Shown here piece after piece: positions 19,749 through 29,350 of a DNA stretch of 64,000 nt. The stretch comes from Caldilineaceae bacterium (lineage in GTDB: Bacteria > Chloroflexota > Anaerolineae > Caldilineales > Caldilineaceae), in NCBI GenBank assembly GCA_026708085.1, contig JAPOVP010000049.1, positions 186,001 through 250,000 of the forward strand. The letters run 5' to 3'. The notes under the pieces were generated by a model, which saw nothing but the letters and a program-made list of their open reading frames with translations, made no database searches and was not told where the DNA came from. A program made the translations under genes and the position numbers. Numbering within the stretch: position 1 is the first letter of the stretch; the number at the start of each line of letters is the position of its first letter.

Positions 19749-20408
19749 ATGACTTCCGAAAACCGTACCCACCTGGAACGCCAATCCCAGTGCCCCGCCT
19801 ATCGCATCGAAACTGAGCGAGCAGTGCTCCGCTGTTGGCAGCCAGCGGATGCTGAAATCCTGCTGAATGCAGTTAGTCAGAGCCTCGAACACCTGCGAGA
19901 ATGGATGCCCTGGGCGCGAAATGAACCAACCTCTCTGGAGGACAAAATCGCCCTCCTTCGGAATTGGCGGGCGGAGTTTGATCTCGATAGCGATTACACG
20001 TATGGAATCTTTTCGCCCGATGAAATAGAGGTTTGGGGAGGGTCGGGGCTGCACAAGCGGCTGGCGGGGAGCGCCCTGGAGATCGGGTATTGGATTCGAG
20101 CCGACCTGATCAACCGTGGGCTGGCCACCGAGATCTCTGCAGCTCTGACCAAAGTGGCTTTCGCCGTAAACAAAGTCGATCGTGTGGAGATTCACTGCGA
20201 CCCTGACAACGTGCGCAGCGCCGCGATTCCCCGCAAACTGGGCTTCACGCAGGAAGCCCTACTTCGTCGCCGTACAACCAAGCCGGACGGTTCGCCAACG
20301 GATATGGCGATCTGGACACTCTTCCTCGATCAGCTGGCGAGTTCACCTGTGGCAGGCGCCCCAGTCCGCGCATATGACGTCCTGGGCACCTCAATCCCTC
20401 TCGTCTGA
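19749..20408 (+). CDS. RimJ/RimL-type GNAT acetyltransferase
   Basis: The 219-residue protein matches the RimJ/RimL branch of GNAT enzymes: YRIETERAVLRCWQPADAE at the start, a central EIGYWIRADLINRGLATEIS acetyl-CoA segment, and DNVRSAAIPRKLGF near the end. RimJ/RimL enzymes acetylate N-termini of ribosomal proteins, and related members modify small molecules or drugs, so the substrate is open. I use ATG 19749; an in-frame GTG at 19701 inside the end of clpC is an alternative. The 30 C-terminal residues after the domain show no pattern. Confidence 0.88.
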   Translation: MTSENRTHLERQSQCPAYRIETERAVLRCWQPADAEILLNAVSQSLEHLREWMPWARNEPTSLEDKIALLRNWRAEFDLDSDYTYGIFSPDEIEVWGGSGLHKRLAGSALEIGYWIRADLINRGLATEISAALTKVAFAVNKVDRVEIHCDPDNVRSAAIPRKLGFTQEALLRRRTTKPDGSPTDMAIWTLFLDQLASSPVAGAPVRAYDVLGTSIPLV

Positions 20409-20452
20409 GGTGCCTCCGACCAACTTACGACCTCAGTTTGATAGATTCAAGG

Positions 20453-20470
20453 GGCAGGTACCTCCCTGCC
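20453..20470 (+). terminator. Weak stem-loop after the GNAT gene
   Basis: GGCAGG (20453-20458) and CCTGCC (20465-20470) form a 6-bp stem with a 6-base loop, 45 bases after the acetyltransferase stop. No U-tract follows, so it would be a poor intrinsic terminator. The rest of the 240-base gap contains only a (CTGACC)x3 repeat at 20535-20552. Confidence 0.3.
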
Positions 20471-20648
20471 TCCGCTTTCTCTGCCTCTGTTCAGCAACCG
20501 AAATCTCGTAGAGAGCCATCCAGTCGAAAAGTGCCTGACCCTGACCCTGACCCTACCTGCGGGCGCCAACCACGAGTCCGGAAACGCCCGCTGGAAGAAA
20601 GGGATCTGCCACCATGCAAACCGGGACTGCATTGATGTAGAAGTACAG

Positions 20649-21308
20649 CTAGGCCCCGTTATCAGCTACGGACAGAACGATTTGCCTCCCACTGGAAAGC
20701 GTAGGATTCTTGGTCCATGGCCGAATTGTGCGCCACGCGGCCTTCCGGGCAAGCTCAATCTGATACCGCCCATGGTTGTCGATCACGAAGAGATAAAGAT
20801 TCCGGTAATTCTGGTACCATGCGATAGAGCCTCCGTAACCCCAGGTGTACGCCTCCCGCGCGTCCAGACGAAAATCGGCTTTTGGCCGGAATGCCCCAAG
20901 GTTCAACTGGCCAAGCGTCGCCCTTACTCTGACACCCTGACGCGTTACATGCATTCGGTAAGAGTCTCCAATTTAACACTCGTCGAAAACCTGTTCACCG
21001 CCAACAGGCAAGTTAAACTGGTTGTCCGAAAGGTTGTCCTTGGCGATCAGCCGTCCCTGTTCCATTTCGGCAGGAACTGGCACGAAAACAGGTCCGAATC
21101 GAGAGAGGGCCTGGCGCCTAAGCATTGCGGAAACAGCGGTGACCGCGAGGAGGATGAGAAGCGGCAGAAAGGCGGGGATTCCTCGCTAGGCTTCAGGGGG
21201 ACTGTAAACGACCGTCCTGGCCGTGGGCCGTTTCGTTGGAAGCCCAATGGCTTCCCTCTTGCGCGCCTTCTCCTCTAGCTCTCTCGTAAAATTGTCTGGC
21301 TCGCCCAA
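20649..21308 (-). pseudogene. Broken gene for a membrane-anchored protein (two in-frame stops)
   Basis: One minus-strand frame reads as sensible protein from TTG 21308 to the stop at 20649, except for TAG at 21188-21186 and TAA at 20975-20973. The pieces are a charged start (DNFTRELEEKARKREAIGLP, then TVVYSPPEA), a transmembrane helix (FLPLLILLAVTAVSAML), a middle ending in VGGEQVFDEC, and a C-terminal domain from IGDSYRMHVTRQGVRVRA to VLSVADNGA. No frameshift is needed to join them. Loss of function by nonsense mutation is the simplest reading; two sequencing errors are the main alternative. The last part (from ATG 20954, 101 residues) could still be translated alone. I do not recognise the family. 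Confidence 0.6.
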
Positions 21309-21420
21309 GTCTCAACCATTCGGACTAGCCTGCTGGCTTGCGGAGTACAGCCACGACCCTACCCCGGGCATCGCAAGACGCGCCGCGCGGCGAAAGGCGA
21401 ATCAACGTTTTCCAATTATG

Positions 21421-22722
21421 TTATATGAGCTTGAGCAGTTTCAGGGGCGCTGCCATACAACCAATCGGGGGACTCGGGCTCGGGGAGGGAGGCGACGGGA
21501 CCGGCAAAGAGGGTTTGTGGGGTGGCGGCTGCTGACCGGATTCCGCGTACTTTACTGCCGTCAATGCGTCTATGCGACCATCACCTTGAATATACTTGTC
21601 CGCCTCGGTTTGTCCGTACTCGCTACTGTTAATGTCTACGCTCGTCGCCATAAGCATCTTCTTGATGTTGGCCGGCCCTAACCCCGTATCGGCTCTGAGC
21701 ATCAAGGCAACCAGCCCAGCCACGTGGGGCGTAGCCATACTCGTGCCGCTCGCGGTCGTGTAGTGCTCATCCACAACCTGACCGACCGAGGTCCCCGCAG
21801 CACGCGCGGCAACTATTCTGCTTCCTGGCGCGACGACATCCGGCTTCACACGCCCGTCTGCAGTCGGTCCGCGGCTGCTGAATCGGGCAACGCTATCCTG
21901 GTCATTGGACGCTCCGACCGTAATCACTCTCTCAGCCGCGCCTGGACTGCCTATCGTGCTTTGCCGTGGTCCACTGTTCCCTGCGGCAACAACCATGATC
22001 TTGCCCATTTCTACGATGGTGTTGCACATCGTACTGAGGGCATCTGAGCCGTCGCTGCTCCCTCTGCTACCCAATGACAGATTCAGGATATCGGCACCGT
22101 TCTGGGCCGCCCACTCTAGGCCCGCCATCACATTACTCATGCGTCCGCTGCCATTGTCCGCAAGCGCTTTCGCCGCCATTATGGTCGCGCCCGGTGCAAC
22201 GCCAATATACTTTCCCCCGCTCGCGGCGCCCGTCCCTGCGGCGGTTGAGGCAACGTGTGTGCCGTGTCCGTTGCCATCTACAGCCGATCCTTTCCCGCTA
22301 AAGTCAGCCGTCAGGCCGACCCGGCCGGCGAAGTCCGGATGCGTCGCGTCAATACCGGTGTCAACGATGCAGATCGTGACCCCTTCTCCATCATTACCCA
22401 TCTGTTCCCAGACTTGCGGCGCCCTGATGTGTGGAGTAGATACGTCCAACAGAATATGTACCGCCTCGTCCAGCCAGATTTCCGCCACGTCGTCGGAGTC
22501 CGTTAGCTCATCCAACGCCGGTGCGGTAAGTGAGAGTGCCGTCGCAGGTATCAGCCTGTATTCCTGATTCACTTTGATAGTGCCTGCGCCTGCTGCCAAT
22601 CTGCCTATACTGCGCTGGCTGCCTGAAGAATGAAATCTGACGATCACCTGAACTTCTTCACTGGCCATTCGGGCCTGTTCAACTGCTTCCCGAACATTGG
22701 CGGAGAACTTCTCCGAATACAT
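21421..22722 (-). CDS. Subtilisin-like serine protease (S8 family) with I9 propeptide
   Basis: The start is ATG 22722 with a strong GGAGGAG upstream; the frame continues 34 codons further but without a site. The 433-residue protein has an I9-type propeptide (residues ~22-90) and a full catalytic domain: Asp121 in IVDTGID, His153 in GNGHGTH, oxyanion Asn249 in AAGNSG, and Ser328 in SGTSMATPHVAG. A proline-rich segment (PSPPSPSPSPP) lies near the C-terminus. No signal peptide is visible from either start, which is odd for a protease with a propeptide. It may be cytoplasmic, or exported by another route. A small propeptide-like gene lies upstream on the same strand. Confidence 0.93.
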   Translation of the reverse strand: MYSEKFSANVREAVEQARMASEEVQVIVRFHSSGSQRSIGRLAAGAGTIKVNQEYRLIPATALSLTAPALDELTDSDDVAEIWLDEAVHILLDVSTPHIRAPQVWEQMGNDGEGVTICIVDTGIDATHPDFAGRVGLTADFSGKGSAVDGNGHGTHVASTAAGTGAASGGKYIGVAPGATIMAAKALADNGSGRMSNVMAGLEWAAQNGADILNLSLGSRGSSDGSDALSTMCNTIVEMGKIMVVAAGNSGPRQSTIGSPGAAERVITVGASNDQDSVARFSSRGPTADGRVKPDVVAPGSRIVAARAAGTSVGQVVDEHYTTASGTSMATPHVAGLVALMLRADTGLGPANIKKMLMATSVDINSSEYGQTEADKYIQGDGRIDALTAVKYAESGQQPPPHKPSLPVPSPPSPSPSPPIGCMAAPLKLLKLI

Positions 22723-23046
22723 TGACCAAACTCCTCCTGAAAAATCCTTCCCCACGTCCGGCAAGACAATCGGGGCAATGCCTCGAACCTTGATGCGCGT
22801 GCAATTTCTGTCGGCGTGCAACACGCCGCCTTCCCAGAGACCCGATTGTCCTGGGGTAGTCTTACTCTAGCCTCTTCGATGGTTAACGCCTGTGCGATAG
22901 GAGACGTTAAGCTGGAGACTGCATTTGCCCGAGTTCAATATCTCGCGTAAGTCAGGACTAACCAGGCAGCGACGCTTCAACGCAAAGTCGAACCGTCCGC
23001 CCACGTGCTCCGTCGTGACTTGACTCTGCGGTGCAGACGCCTCTTC

Positions 23047-23334
23047 CTACATTGTTTCAACGGCGCCGTCCTCCTCAACCCTGACGAGCCAAGCCTCGTT
23101 CACCAGTGCTCTAAGCCCATGACCGGGGCCACTTACAGCGAAACAGGGCACAATCGAGGTCTGATGTCTTACTGCATAACCAGCCTTCTCGATCGCCGCG
23201 AACTGCTCCGGACCGGTCTCATCGACGTGTAACAACAGAAACATCGTATCATCCGGCGCTGCGGCAATCTGCCTTTGCAAAGCGAGGGGGATCTTGTGCT
23301 GACCAATGTCTGACATTTTCAGGTTGCGTTCCAC
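23047..23334 (-). CDS. Small protein resembling a free-standing I9 propeptide/inhibitor
   Basis: The 95-residue ORF (GTG 23334, or ATG 23316 giving 89 residues) has the residue pattern of the subtilisin propeptide fold: a first strand TMFLLLHVD, a helix PEQFAAIEKAG, a strand YAVRHQTSIVPCFAVSG and a final helix-strand LRALVNEAWLVRVEEDGAV. The neighbouring protease propeptide has the same order and spacing (VQVIVRFHS ... LTDSDDVAEIWLDEAV). Free-standing proteins of this kind can be protease inhibitors or chaperones. It lies 324 bases upstream of the protease on the same strand. No signal peptide and no good ribosome-binding site is visible. The fold call is by eye. Confidence 0.6.
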   Translation of the reverse strand: MERNLKMSDIGQHKIPLALQRQIAAAPDDTMFLLLHVDETGPEQFAAIEKAGYAVRHQTSIVPCFAVSGPGHGLRALVNEAWLVRVEEDGAVETM

Positions 23335-23424
23335 GTGTAGACAGTTATTCTCCCTTTTACAGTATTGCCATAACGAACCGAACTTGGCAAACCTCGAATT
23401 ACGCGCCTTTGAGGGCAGCTCCAG

Positions 23425-25026
23425 TTACGTCAGGTAATCGTAGGCAATTAGTGTAAGGAATTCAACGAAATCGTCTGTCAGAATGAGCTTGTCCAGAATC
23501 TCTCCCGCCTCCTCAAGACGACCTGGACCGAATTCGCCAAGTCTCTTCAATTCCTGGTCACGGATCTGTTCGTAAAACTCACGCGTGACCGGTCGGCCAT
23601 CATCCAATTTCGCACTGTGCCGGATCCACTGCCAGATCTGTGAACGTGAAATCTCGGCGGTGGCAGCGTCCTCCATCAGATTATAAATCGCGGCCGCGCC
23701 GTTGCCTAGAAGCCACGCGTTCAGGTATTGCAGTGAAACGTCCACGTTTGTGCGCAACCCGCTCTCCGTGATCGTGCCCCCCGGAACACCGACGTCCACG
23801 ATTTCCTCTGCAGAAACTGTCACATCCTCGCGCATTCGGTGCTTCTGGTGCGGTGCGCCGCCCGTGGCCTCTTCGAAAATCCCCCGGGCCAGGGGCACCA
23901 GATCGGGATGCGCCACCCATGTACCGTCGCAGCCGTCTCCTGATTCCCGCTCCTTGTCCGCCCGTACCTTGGCCAGTGCCTCCTCATTGACAGCTGGATC
24001 GCGTCTGCTGGGGATAAATGCGGCCATCCCACCAATTGCATGCGCTCCACGTTTGTGGCATGTGCGCACCAGGAGTTCAGTGTAGGCGCGCATGAATGGC
24101 GTTGTCATCGTAACCTGCGCCCTCTCTGGCAGAAGGGTGTTGGGATTGTCCCTGAATTTTTTGATCGCACTGAAAATGTAGTCCCATCTGCCGGCATTCA
24201 GGCCCGCCGAATAGTCTCGCAACTCATAGAGAATCTCTTCCATCTCCAGAGCTGCCAGAATGGTCTCGATCAAGACTGTCGCCCGGAACGACCCGTGGGG
24301 AATACCAAGAGCCTCCTCGGAATGGGCGAACACCTCCGCCCACAACCGGGCCTCCAGATGACTCTCCAACTTGGGCAAGTAGAAATAGCACGAGCTGCCC
24401 TGCCGCTGCCTTTCGGATGCGTTGTGAAATACATACAACCCCACGTCGAACAAACTGGCCGAAATCGGTTCTCCGTTTACCAGCACATTCTTCTCCACCA
24501 GGTGCCAGCCCCGCGGCCTGACCAGCAGCGTCGCAATCTCATCGTTGAGCTCATACACGCGCCCCCTGGCCTCATCCTCGAGCCGAATTGTGCGACGCAC
24601 GGCATCGTACAGGTTGAGCTGCCCCTCCACACAGTTTGCCCAAGTGGGCGAGTTAGCGTCCTCGAAATCGGCCATGAATACGTCTGCGCCCGAATTCAAC
24701 GCATTGATTACCATCTTTCGATCGACCGGACCAGTAATCTCAGCCCAACGTTTCTGCAAGTCATCGGGAGTAGAGGCCACTTGCCATGCGCCATTTCGGA
24801 CTTCCTCAGTTTCCGCCAGAAATCCCGGTACCTCGCCTGCGTCAATCCGAGCCTGCCTCGACGTCCGCGCTGCCAGTAGCTCCCGGCGTCTGGAATCGAA
24901 TCTCCCATGCAGCTCCGCTACAAACGCCAGCGCCTCCGACGTCAAGACCTGCTCGGACACTGTAAGAGTCTCACCAACTACCTGAACTTCCACCTGGTTA
25001 CCCACGCGTTCATTCTCCCGTGACAT
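23425..25026 (-). CDS. aceB: Malate synthase A
   Basis: Second enzyme of the glyoxylate shunt: glyoxylate plus acetyl-CoA gives malate. The 533-residue length matches the A isoform. Recognisable blocks are [15 protein letters not shown] (substrate/Mg region), [30 protein letters not shown] and the [24 protein letters not shown] segment with a Mg-binding Glu. ATG 25026 is preceded by AAGGAG. A promoter is visible 45-75 bases upstream. Isocitrate lyase is not in the window, so either it is elsewhere or glyoxylate comes from another source such as purine or glycolate breakdown. Confidence 0.96.
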   Translation of the reverse strand: MSRENERVGNQVEVQVVGETLTVSEQVLTSEALAFVAELHGRFDSRRRELLAARTSRQARIDAGEVPGFLAETEEVRNGAWQVASTPDDLQKRWAEITGPVDRKMVINALNSGADVFMADFEDANSPTWANCVEGQLNLYDAVRRTIRLEDEARGRVYELNDEIATLLVRPRGWHLVEKNVLVNGEPISASLFDVGLYVFHNASERQRQGSSCYFYLPKLESHLEARLWAEVFAHSEEALGIPHGSFRATVLIETILAALEMEEILYELRDYSAGLNAGRWDYIFSAIKKFRDNPNTLLPERAQVTMTTPFMRAYTELLVRTCHKRGAHAIGGMAAFIPSRRDPAVNEEALAKVRADKERESGDGCDGTWVAHPDLVPLARGIFEEATGGAPHQKHRMREDVTVSAEEIVDVGVPGGTITESGLRTNVDVSLQYLNAWLLGNGAAAIYNLMEDAATAEISRSQIWQWIRHSAKLDDGRPVTREFYEQIRDQELKRLGEFGPGRLEEAGEILDKLILTDDFVEFLTLIAYDYLT

Positions 25027-25071
25027 GGAGTGCTCCTTATGTGAAAGGGAAAAGGTAAGAGGTACTCCCTA

Positions 25072-25100
25072 AGCATACTAATTTCAAAATAACTCGTCAA
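25072..25100 (-). promoter_or_regulatory. Promoter of malate synthase
   Basis: On the minus strand TTGACG (25100-25095) and TATGCT (25077-25072) are spaced by 17 bases. The start would be near 25065, giving a leader of about 40 bases. Confidence 0.6.
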
Positions 25101-25389
25101 CACTCACTCCTGCAGTTGCAGGCACAGTTACCACATTCTTTAGTACCATTGCACGGCTGATCCCCTCACGCGCGACGCGACATTTCCTTTCGTTGCCTTT
25201 TCTTCTTCAGAAGGAAGGAAGAGCACTTTCCTACCTAGCCCGGCTTCCCGTGTTTCGATCATTGTCCACATCCTACCCCTTGGCCATTCCAACGCCTCTC
25301 ACTTACACTGGTTGTACCAGCACCGAAACCTATTTTTCTCTTGCCGGTCAGTCAGGCCGGGTCGTTCAGCAAAAGGACGCGGTTACCCT

Positions 25390-28107
25390 GTGCCCGCTTC
25401 TCCTCCAAGAGTCCCAGACAGTATTTCAAACACATGCCTGCCTTTGACAACGCCGGGGCTGGCGTTGATGCGAGTCGGAGGCAAAGGGCTGAATCTGACA
25501 AGATTGGCCATAGCAGGCTTCCCCGTTCCTCCCGGATTCATCATTGCCACCGAAGCCTATGCAGCCTTCGTGGAACGCCCCGGTCTCGCCGGTTGGATTG
25601 CCGCCAGAGTTGGCGCAAGTGACACTGGCGACCCGGCCGTGTTGGCCGCCCTCGCCGATAGCATTCGCCGGCGCTTTCAGGCCGCGATGACTCCGGGCGA
25701 AATCTCCGAACAGATTGTAGCTGCGTATGAACTGATGGGCCGGCCTCCGGTGGCCGTTCGTTCGTCCGCCACGGCCGAAGATCTCCCCGGTATGTCCTTT
25801 GCAGGCCAGCAGGACACCTTCCTCAACGTGATCGGCGACGAAGCATTGATCGACTCCGTCGTCAGCTGTTGGAGCAGCCTCTGGACTGCACGAGCCATCG
25901 CCTACCGGGCCCGCTACGGCATCGACCAGTCAAACCTCTCTCTTGCGGTAGTCGTGCAAGAGATGGTACAGAGCGATACATCGGGTGTCCTCTTCACAGC
26001 TAACCCCCTAAGCGGCCGACGTACCGAGACAGTGATAGACGCCTCTTTCGGCCTTGGTGAAGCCCTTGTTAGCGGGCATGTGGAACCCGACCACTTCGTC
26101 GTAGAGGGCAGCAGCGGCAAGATCCTCCAAAAGGCTCTCGGTGCCAAGTCAACCACCGTTACAGGGCAGGCCTCAGGCGGTGTCACCACCGAGACGACAG
26201 TTCCTCGAAGCGAACAGTCCATCAGCGACGGCCAGGTCATTCAATTGACCGAACTGGGCAGAAAAGTCGCCGACTACTACGGAGATCCACAGGACATCGA
26301 ATGGGCCTTTGTGGACGGGAAACTCTTTCTTCTGCAGTCCCGTCCTATCACCTCCCTCTTTCCCGTGCCTTGCTCACCGCAGGACACCGACCGCCAGGTT
26401 TACATTTCGCTCGGTGCCATTCAAGGCGTATTGGGGCCATTTACGCCACTCGGACTGGACATGCTTCGCGGAATGTTTGCCGGAATGGCCCAAATCTTTG
26501 CAACCGACGTTACCCTTTACAACCAGAAGCTCCTGTATTCCGCTGCCGACCGTCCCTGGATAAAAGTGACTGGGGCACTGCGGAGCCCTATTGGTCGCCT
26601 CATCTTCCGCAGAGCCTTACCCATGGTGGAACCAGGCGCCGCTCAGGTTATCCAAAAGCTTGTAGAAGAACCGCAATTCCAGAACTCGGCGTTCAGCCCT
26701 CGACTACTGTCCGCCGCGGCTCCGTACCTTTACCGAATCCTGAAGTCAGCCAGACGGGCCTTTCTTGACCCGGAGGCACACGTACGCATGGTTCAGGCGG
26801 ACATAGAGAATCACATAGCTTTCGTATCTAAGAAAACTGACAAAACGCGGACGCTCGCCGACCGCGTGGACCTAGTCGAGTGGCTCAGTTACAATGCCCA
26901 GTTTCCCTTCCTCCTGCCGAGGCTTATTCCTCCTATTTTGGTGGGATATGCATCACTCGGCTTTCTCACCCAGATCACTTCACTCCTGTCCCGTTCGGAT
27001 CCGGATATCAAACCTTCAATGGCGCTCGAACTAACCCGAAGCCTTCCAAACAACGTAACTACCGAAATGGATCTGCAACTCTGGCAGCTGGCAGAAAGGA
27101 TACGCGACGATGCCGCCGCAGCAGCTTCATTTCTTGGCGAAGATGCAGAGACGGTCGTCAGCAGATTCCAGGCAAAGACTCTCCCTCCTTCTGCCCAAAG
27201 TGCTCTAAATGGATTCCTTGAACGGTACGGCATGCGCGGGGTCGCCGAACTTGATGTCGGGAGGGTGCGCTGGTGTGATCAGCCCCTCCCGATTGTAAGA
27301 TCGCTGCAGAGCTACCTGTCAATCAGCGACCACAGCCGGGCCCCCGACCGCGTTTTCCAGGATGGGAAGGCCAGCGCAGTAAAGACGACAGATCTTTTGG
27401 CGGATACCGCCAGCAGGGTTTGGGGTACCCCTTTTGGAGGCTGGCTGGTGCGTATACTGGCCAAACGCGTGCGCCTTCTGGCTGGATTGCGTGAAAGTCC
27501 TAAATTCACAATGGTCCGAATCTCAGGCCATGTACGCAGGGCCCTATTGGAAAGCGGACAGGACTTGTCTGATGATGGAATCCTGGAGCAGCCAGACGAC
27601 CTGTTCTATCTGACTTTGAAAGAACTGAAGACCCTGGCGATGGGTGCCTCGGGTGACTGGAAGAAACTGGTCCTAGCCAGAAGATTGGCCGAAGCGAACG
27701 AAGAACGGCGTCAGCCTATTCCGCGCCTGCTTCTCAGTGACGGAACCGCCTTCTACGCCGGCATCACTGCTCCAGAAGGAGCAGAGGCAAACATCCTCTC
27801 CGGGTCTGGCGTCTCTCCCGGTACAGTCGAGGGTACCGTACACGTCGTTTTCAATCCTCTCGAAGCACGGCTCGAACCCGGCGACATCCTCGTCTGTCCG
27901 GGCACCGACCCTGCGTGGACACCACTGTTTCTCGCGGCCGGCGGTCTGGTGATGGAAGTCGGCGGCATGATGACGCACGGATCTGTCGTCGCCCGCGAAT
28001 ACGGAATACCGGCCGTTGCCGGCGTCGATCGCGCAACCGAAAACCTGCAGACCGGTCAGAGAGTTCGTGTCGATGGAAGCAGCGGAACAGTGGAAATTCT
28101 GGGCTGA
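25390..28107 (+). CDS. PEP-synthase-like dikinase with C-terminal His domain (rifampin phosphotransferase type)
   Basis: The 905-residue protein has an N-terminal ATP-grasp domain (VGGKGLNLTRL near 35, AVRSSATAEDLPGMSFAGQQ, QDIEWAFVDGKLFLLQSRP), a large middle domain without the PEP-binding barrel, and a C-terminal swivelling domain with the phospho-His motif GGMMTHGSVVARE (His863). This order matches rifampin phosphotransferase and related dikinases; true PEP synthase has the His domain in the middle followed by a barrel. It may phosphorylate a drug or another small molecule. The start is uncertain: GTG 25390 has AAGGA 12 bases upstream; an ATG at 25312 is in frame. Antibiotic inactivation is inference from the architecture. 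Confidence 0.85.
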   Translation: MPASPPRVPDSISNTCLPLTTPGLALMRVGGKGLNLTRLAIAGFPVPPGFIIATEAYAAFVERPGLAGWIAARVGASDTGDPAVLAALADSIRRRFQAAMTPGEISEQIVAAYELMGRPPVAVRSSATAEDLPGMSFAGQQDTFLNVIGDEALIDSVVSCWSSLWTARAIAYRARYGIDQSNLSLAVVVQEMVQSDTSGVLFTANPLSGRRTETVIDASFGLGEALVSGHVEPDHFVVEGSSGKILQKALGAKSTTVTGQASGGVTTETTVPRSEQSISDGQVIQLTELGRKVADYYGDPQDIEWAFVDGKLFLLQSRPITSLFPVPCSPQDTDRQVYISLGAIQGVLGPFTPLGLDMLRGMFAGMAQIFATDVTLYNQKLLYSAADRPWIKVTGALRSPIGRLIFRRALPMVEPGAAQVIQKLVEEPQFQNSAFSPRLLSAAAPYLYRILKSARRAFLDPEAHVRMVQADIENHIAFVSKKTDKTRTLADRVDLVEWLSYNAQFPFLLPRLIPPILVGYASLGFLTQITSLLSRSDPDIKPSMALELTRSLPNNVTTEMDLQLWQLAERIRDDAAAAASFLGEDAETVVSRFQAKTLPPSAQSALNGFLERYGMRGVAELDVGRVRWCDQPLPIVRSLQSYLSISDHSRAPDRVFQDGKASAVKTTDLLADTASRVWGTPFGGWLVRILAKRVRLLAGLRESPKFTMVRISGHVRRALLESGQDLSDDGILEQPDDLFYLTLKELKTLAMGASGDWKKLVLARRLAEANEERRQPIPRLLLSDGTAFYAGITAPEGAEANILSGSGVSPGTVEGTVHVVFNPLEARLEPGDILVCPGTDPAWTPLFLAAGGLVMEVGGMMTHGSVVAREYGIPAVAGVDRATENLQTGQRVRVDGSSGTVEILG

Positions 28108-28135
28108 ATCCGTAAGGAGAACCACGAGGTGGAAA

Positions 28136-29083
28136 CTAGCTGCCGTTGACGGAGTAAACTCGACCGAAAATCTTGGTCAGTCGTTCGATTACCTCTGACG
28201 GCAACGGGGGTTTCAAAAGCGACGCCACATTCTCCTCCAAGTGCCGGATGTTGCCCGTCCCGGTGAGCACAACATCAATCCCAGGCTCGTGACGGCAGAA
28301 TCGGTAGGCCGCCTCCGGCAAAGTCTTGGCGTCACTCTCCTCCAATATCCAAGTGAGAGGGTCAAAGAGATCCAACGCATCCTGGTCGATCTCTCCGCTT
28401 CGACGCAAATCGACCAGGATTTCCCGCAGCCGTGCCGGCTTGCTGAATGCACGACGCACGGCAAACATACATTCCGTCGCGATCCCTTTTTTCCTGGTCG
28501 CAGGCAGTACTTTGCGTCTGGCCGTCTGATTGAGCATATTGTAGCCCACCATCACCACATCAAAGAGATCGTCTTTGATCGCCTGTTGCAAGAGGTCGTG
28601 CTCAAAGTCGGAAGCGAAGTGTTCACTGACCGCCATATGACGAATCTTGCCTGCCTGCTGCATTTTTTGCAAAACAGGCACCAGTTCACCGCAGATATGC
28701 TGGTATTGTTCCAGCCTTGCGCCATGAAAGTGGAAGACATCGATAGTTTCCACGCCGAGCCGCTTCAAACTGGCCTCGATGCCTGCTGCAAACTCGTGTG
28801 AAGGAACCGGCCTGCCTTCACGGAATGCGTTTTTCTTGGTCGCAACGACCAGACTGTCTCTGTCGAAGTCCCGGATCGCCTTGCCTACAATCTCTTCCGT
28901 GCCGTAGGCCTCTGCCGTGTCGATGAAATTGACACCCAGTTCAAGGGCGCGTCGTACCAAACGGACTGATTCTTCTTCGTCCCTGCCTGTAGACATGCCT
29001 AACCGACTCGGGCCGCCAGCACCCAGGCCCACAACGCTTACGCGTAGACCCGTCCGACCAAAAGCCCTATATTCCATCTGCAT
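28136..29083 (-). CDS. Aldo/keto reductase
   Basis: NADPH-dependent oxidoreductase of the AKR barrel family, 315 residues. The entry MEYRAFGRTGLRVSVVGLGAGG and catalytic residues are visible: Asp and Tyr in NFIDTAEAYG, Lys in VVATKK, His in FHFHGAR. The C-terminal region TWILEESDAKTLPEAAYRFC and VVLTGTGNIRHLEEN follows the family pattern for cofactor binding. Substrates of such proteins are broad (sugars, ketones, aldehydes). It converges with the dikinase gene and stands alone on its strand. Confidence 0.93.
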   Translation of the reverse strand: MQMEYRAFGRTGLRVSVVGLGAGGPSRLGMSTGRDEEESVRLVRRALELGVNFIDTAEAYGTEEIVGKAIRDFDRDSLVVATKKNAFREGRPVPSHEFAAGIEASLKRLGVETIDVFHFHGARLEQYQHICGELVPVLQKMQQAGKIRHMAVSEHFASDFEHDLLQQAIKDDLFDVVMVGYNMLNQTARRKVLPATRKKGIATECMFAVRRAFSKPARLREILVDLRRSGEIDQDALDLFDPLTWILEESDAKTLPEAAYRFCRHEPGIDVVLTGTGNIRHLEENVASLLKPPLPSEVIERLTKIFGRVYSVNGS

Positions 29084-29179
29084 TGCCCGGTATCCTTCTG
29101 AGAGTGCGACTTATCCGCCGTCACATTGTAGCGCGCCTTTCCAGGGGTCAGAAATCGTGCAAGACGCCTGCGCCCATGC

Positions 29180-29185
29180 TATAAT
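29180..29185 (+). promoter_or_regulatory. Possible -10 element of the small membrane protein gene
   Basis: A perfect TATAAT lies 165 bases upstream of the start codon. The -35 region (TCGTGC, 19-base spacer) is weak. If used, the leader would be about 160 bases. Confidence 0.35.
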
Positions 29186-29350
29186 CGGCGAAACCGGTTT
29201 GGGCTACGATTACCGAGCCGGACGCAAGCCAGCTCACGACCGCCGTTTGCAGTCGAGTGCGAAGTCGCTCTCTCTTACTTGCAGTAGGACGCGTGGGGTA
29301 GAATGCGGTAGTTGGCGCATTTCGACAAGAACGCAGCAGGAGAAAAGATC

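Noticed and set aside
20535-20552. (CTGACC)x3 short tandem repeat as a CRISPR or phase-variation tract
   Set aside because: Only three 6-base units, no spacers and no promoter or reading frame affected.
20682-21278. Plus-strand 198-codon ORF
   Set aside because: It lies antisense to the broken membrane-protein gene, and its product has no protein-like pattern; the minus-strand frame reads far better.
23323-23338. CACGTG-centred sequence resembling a parS site
   Set aside because: Only the core hexamer and a few flanking bases match TGTTTCACGTGAAACA; the right half has the wrong spacing, and it is about 24 kb from parAB.
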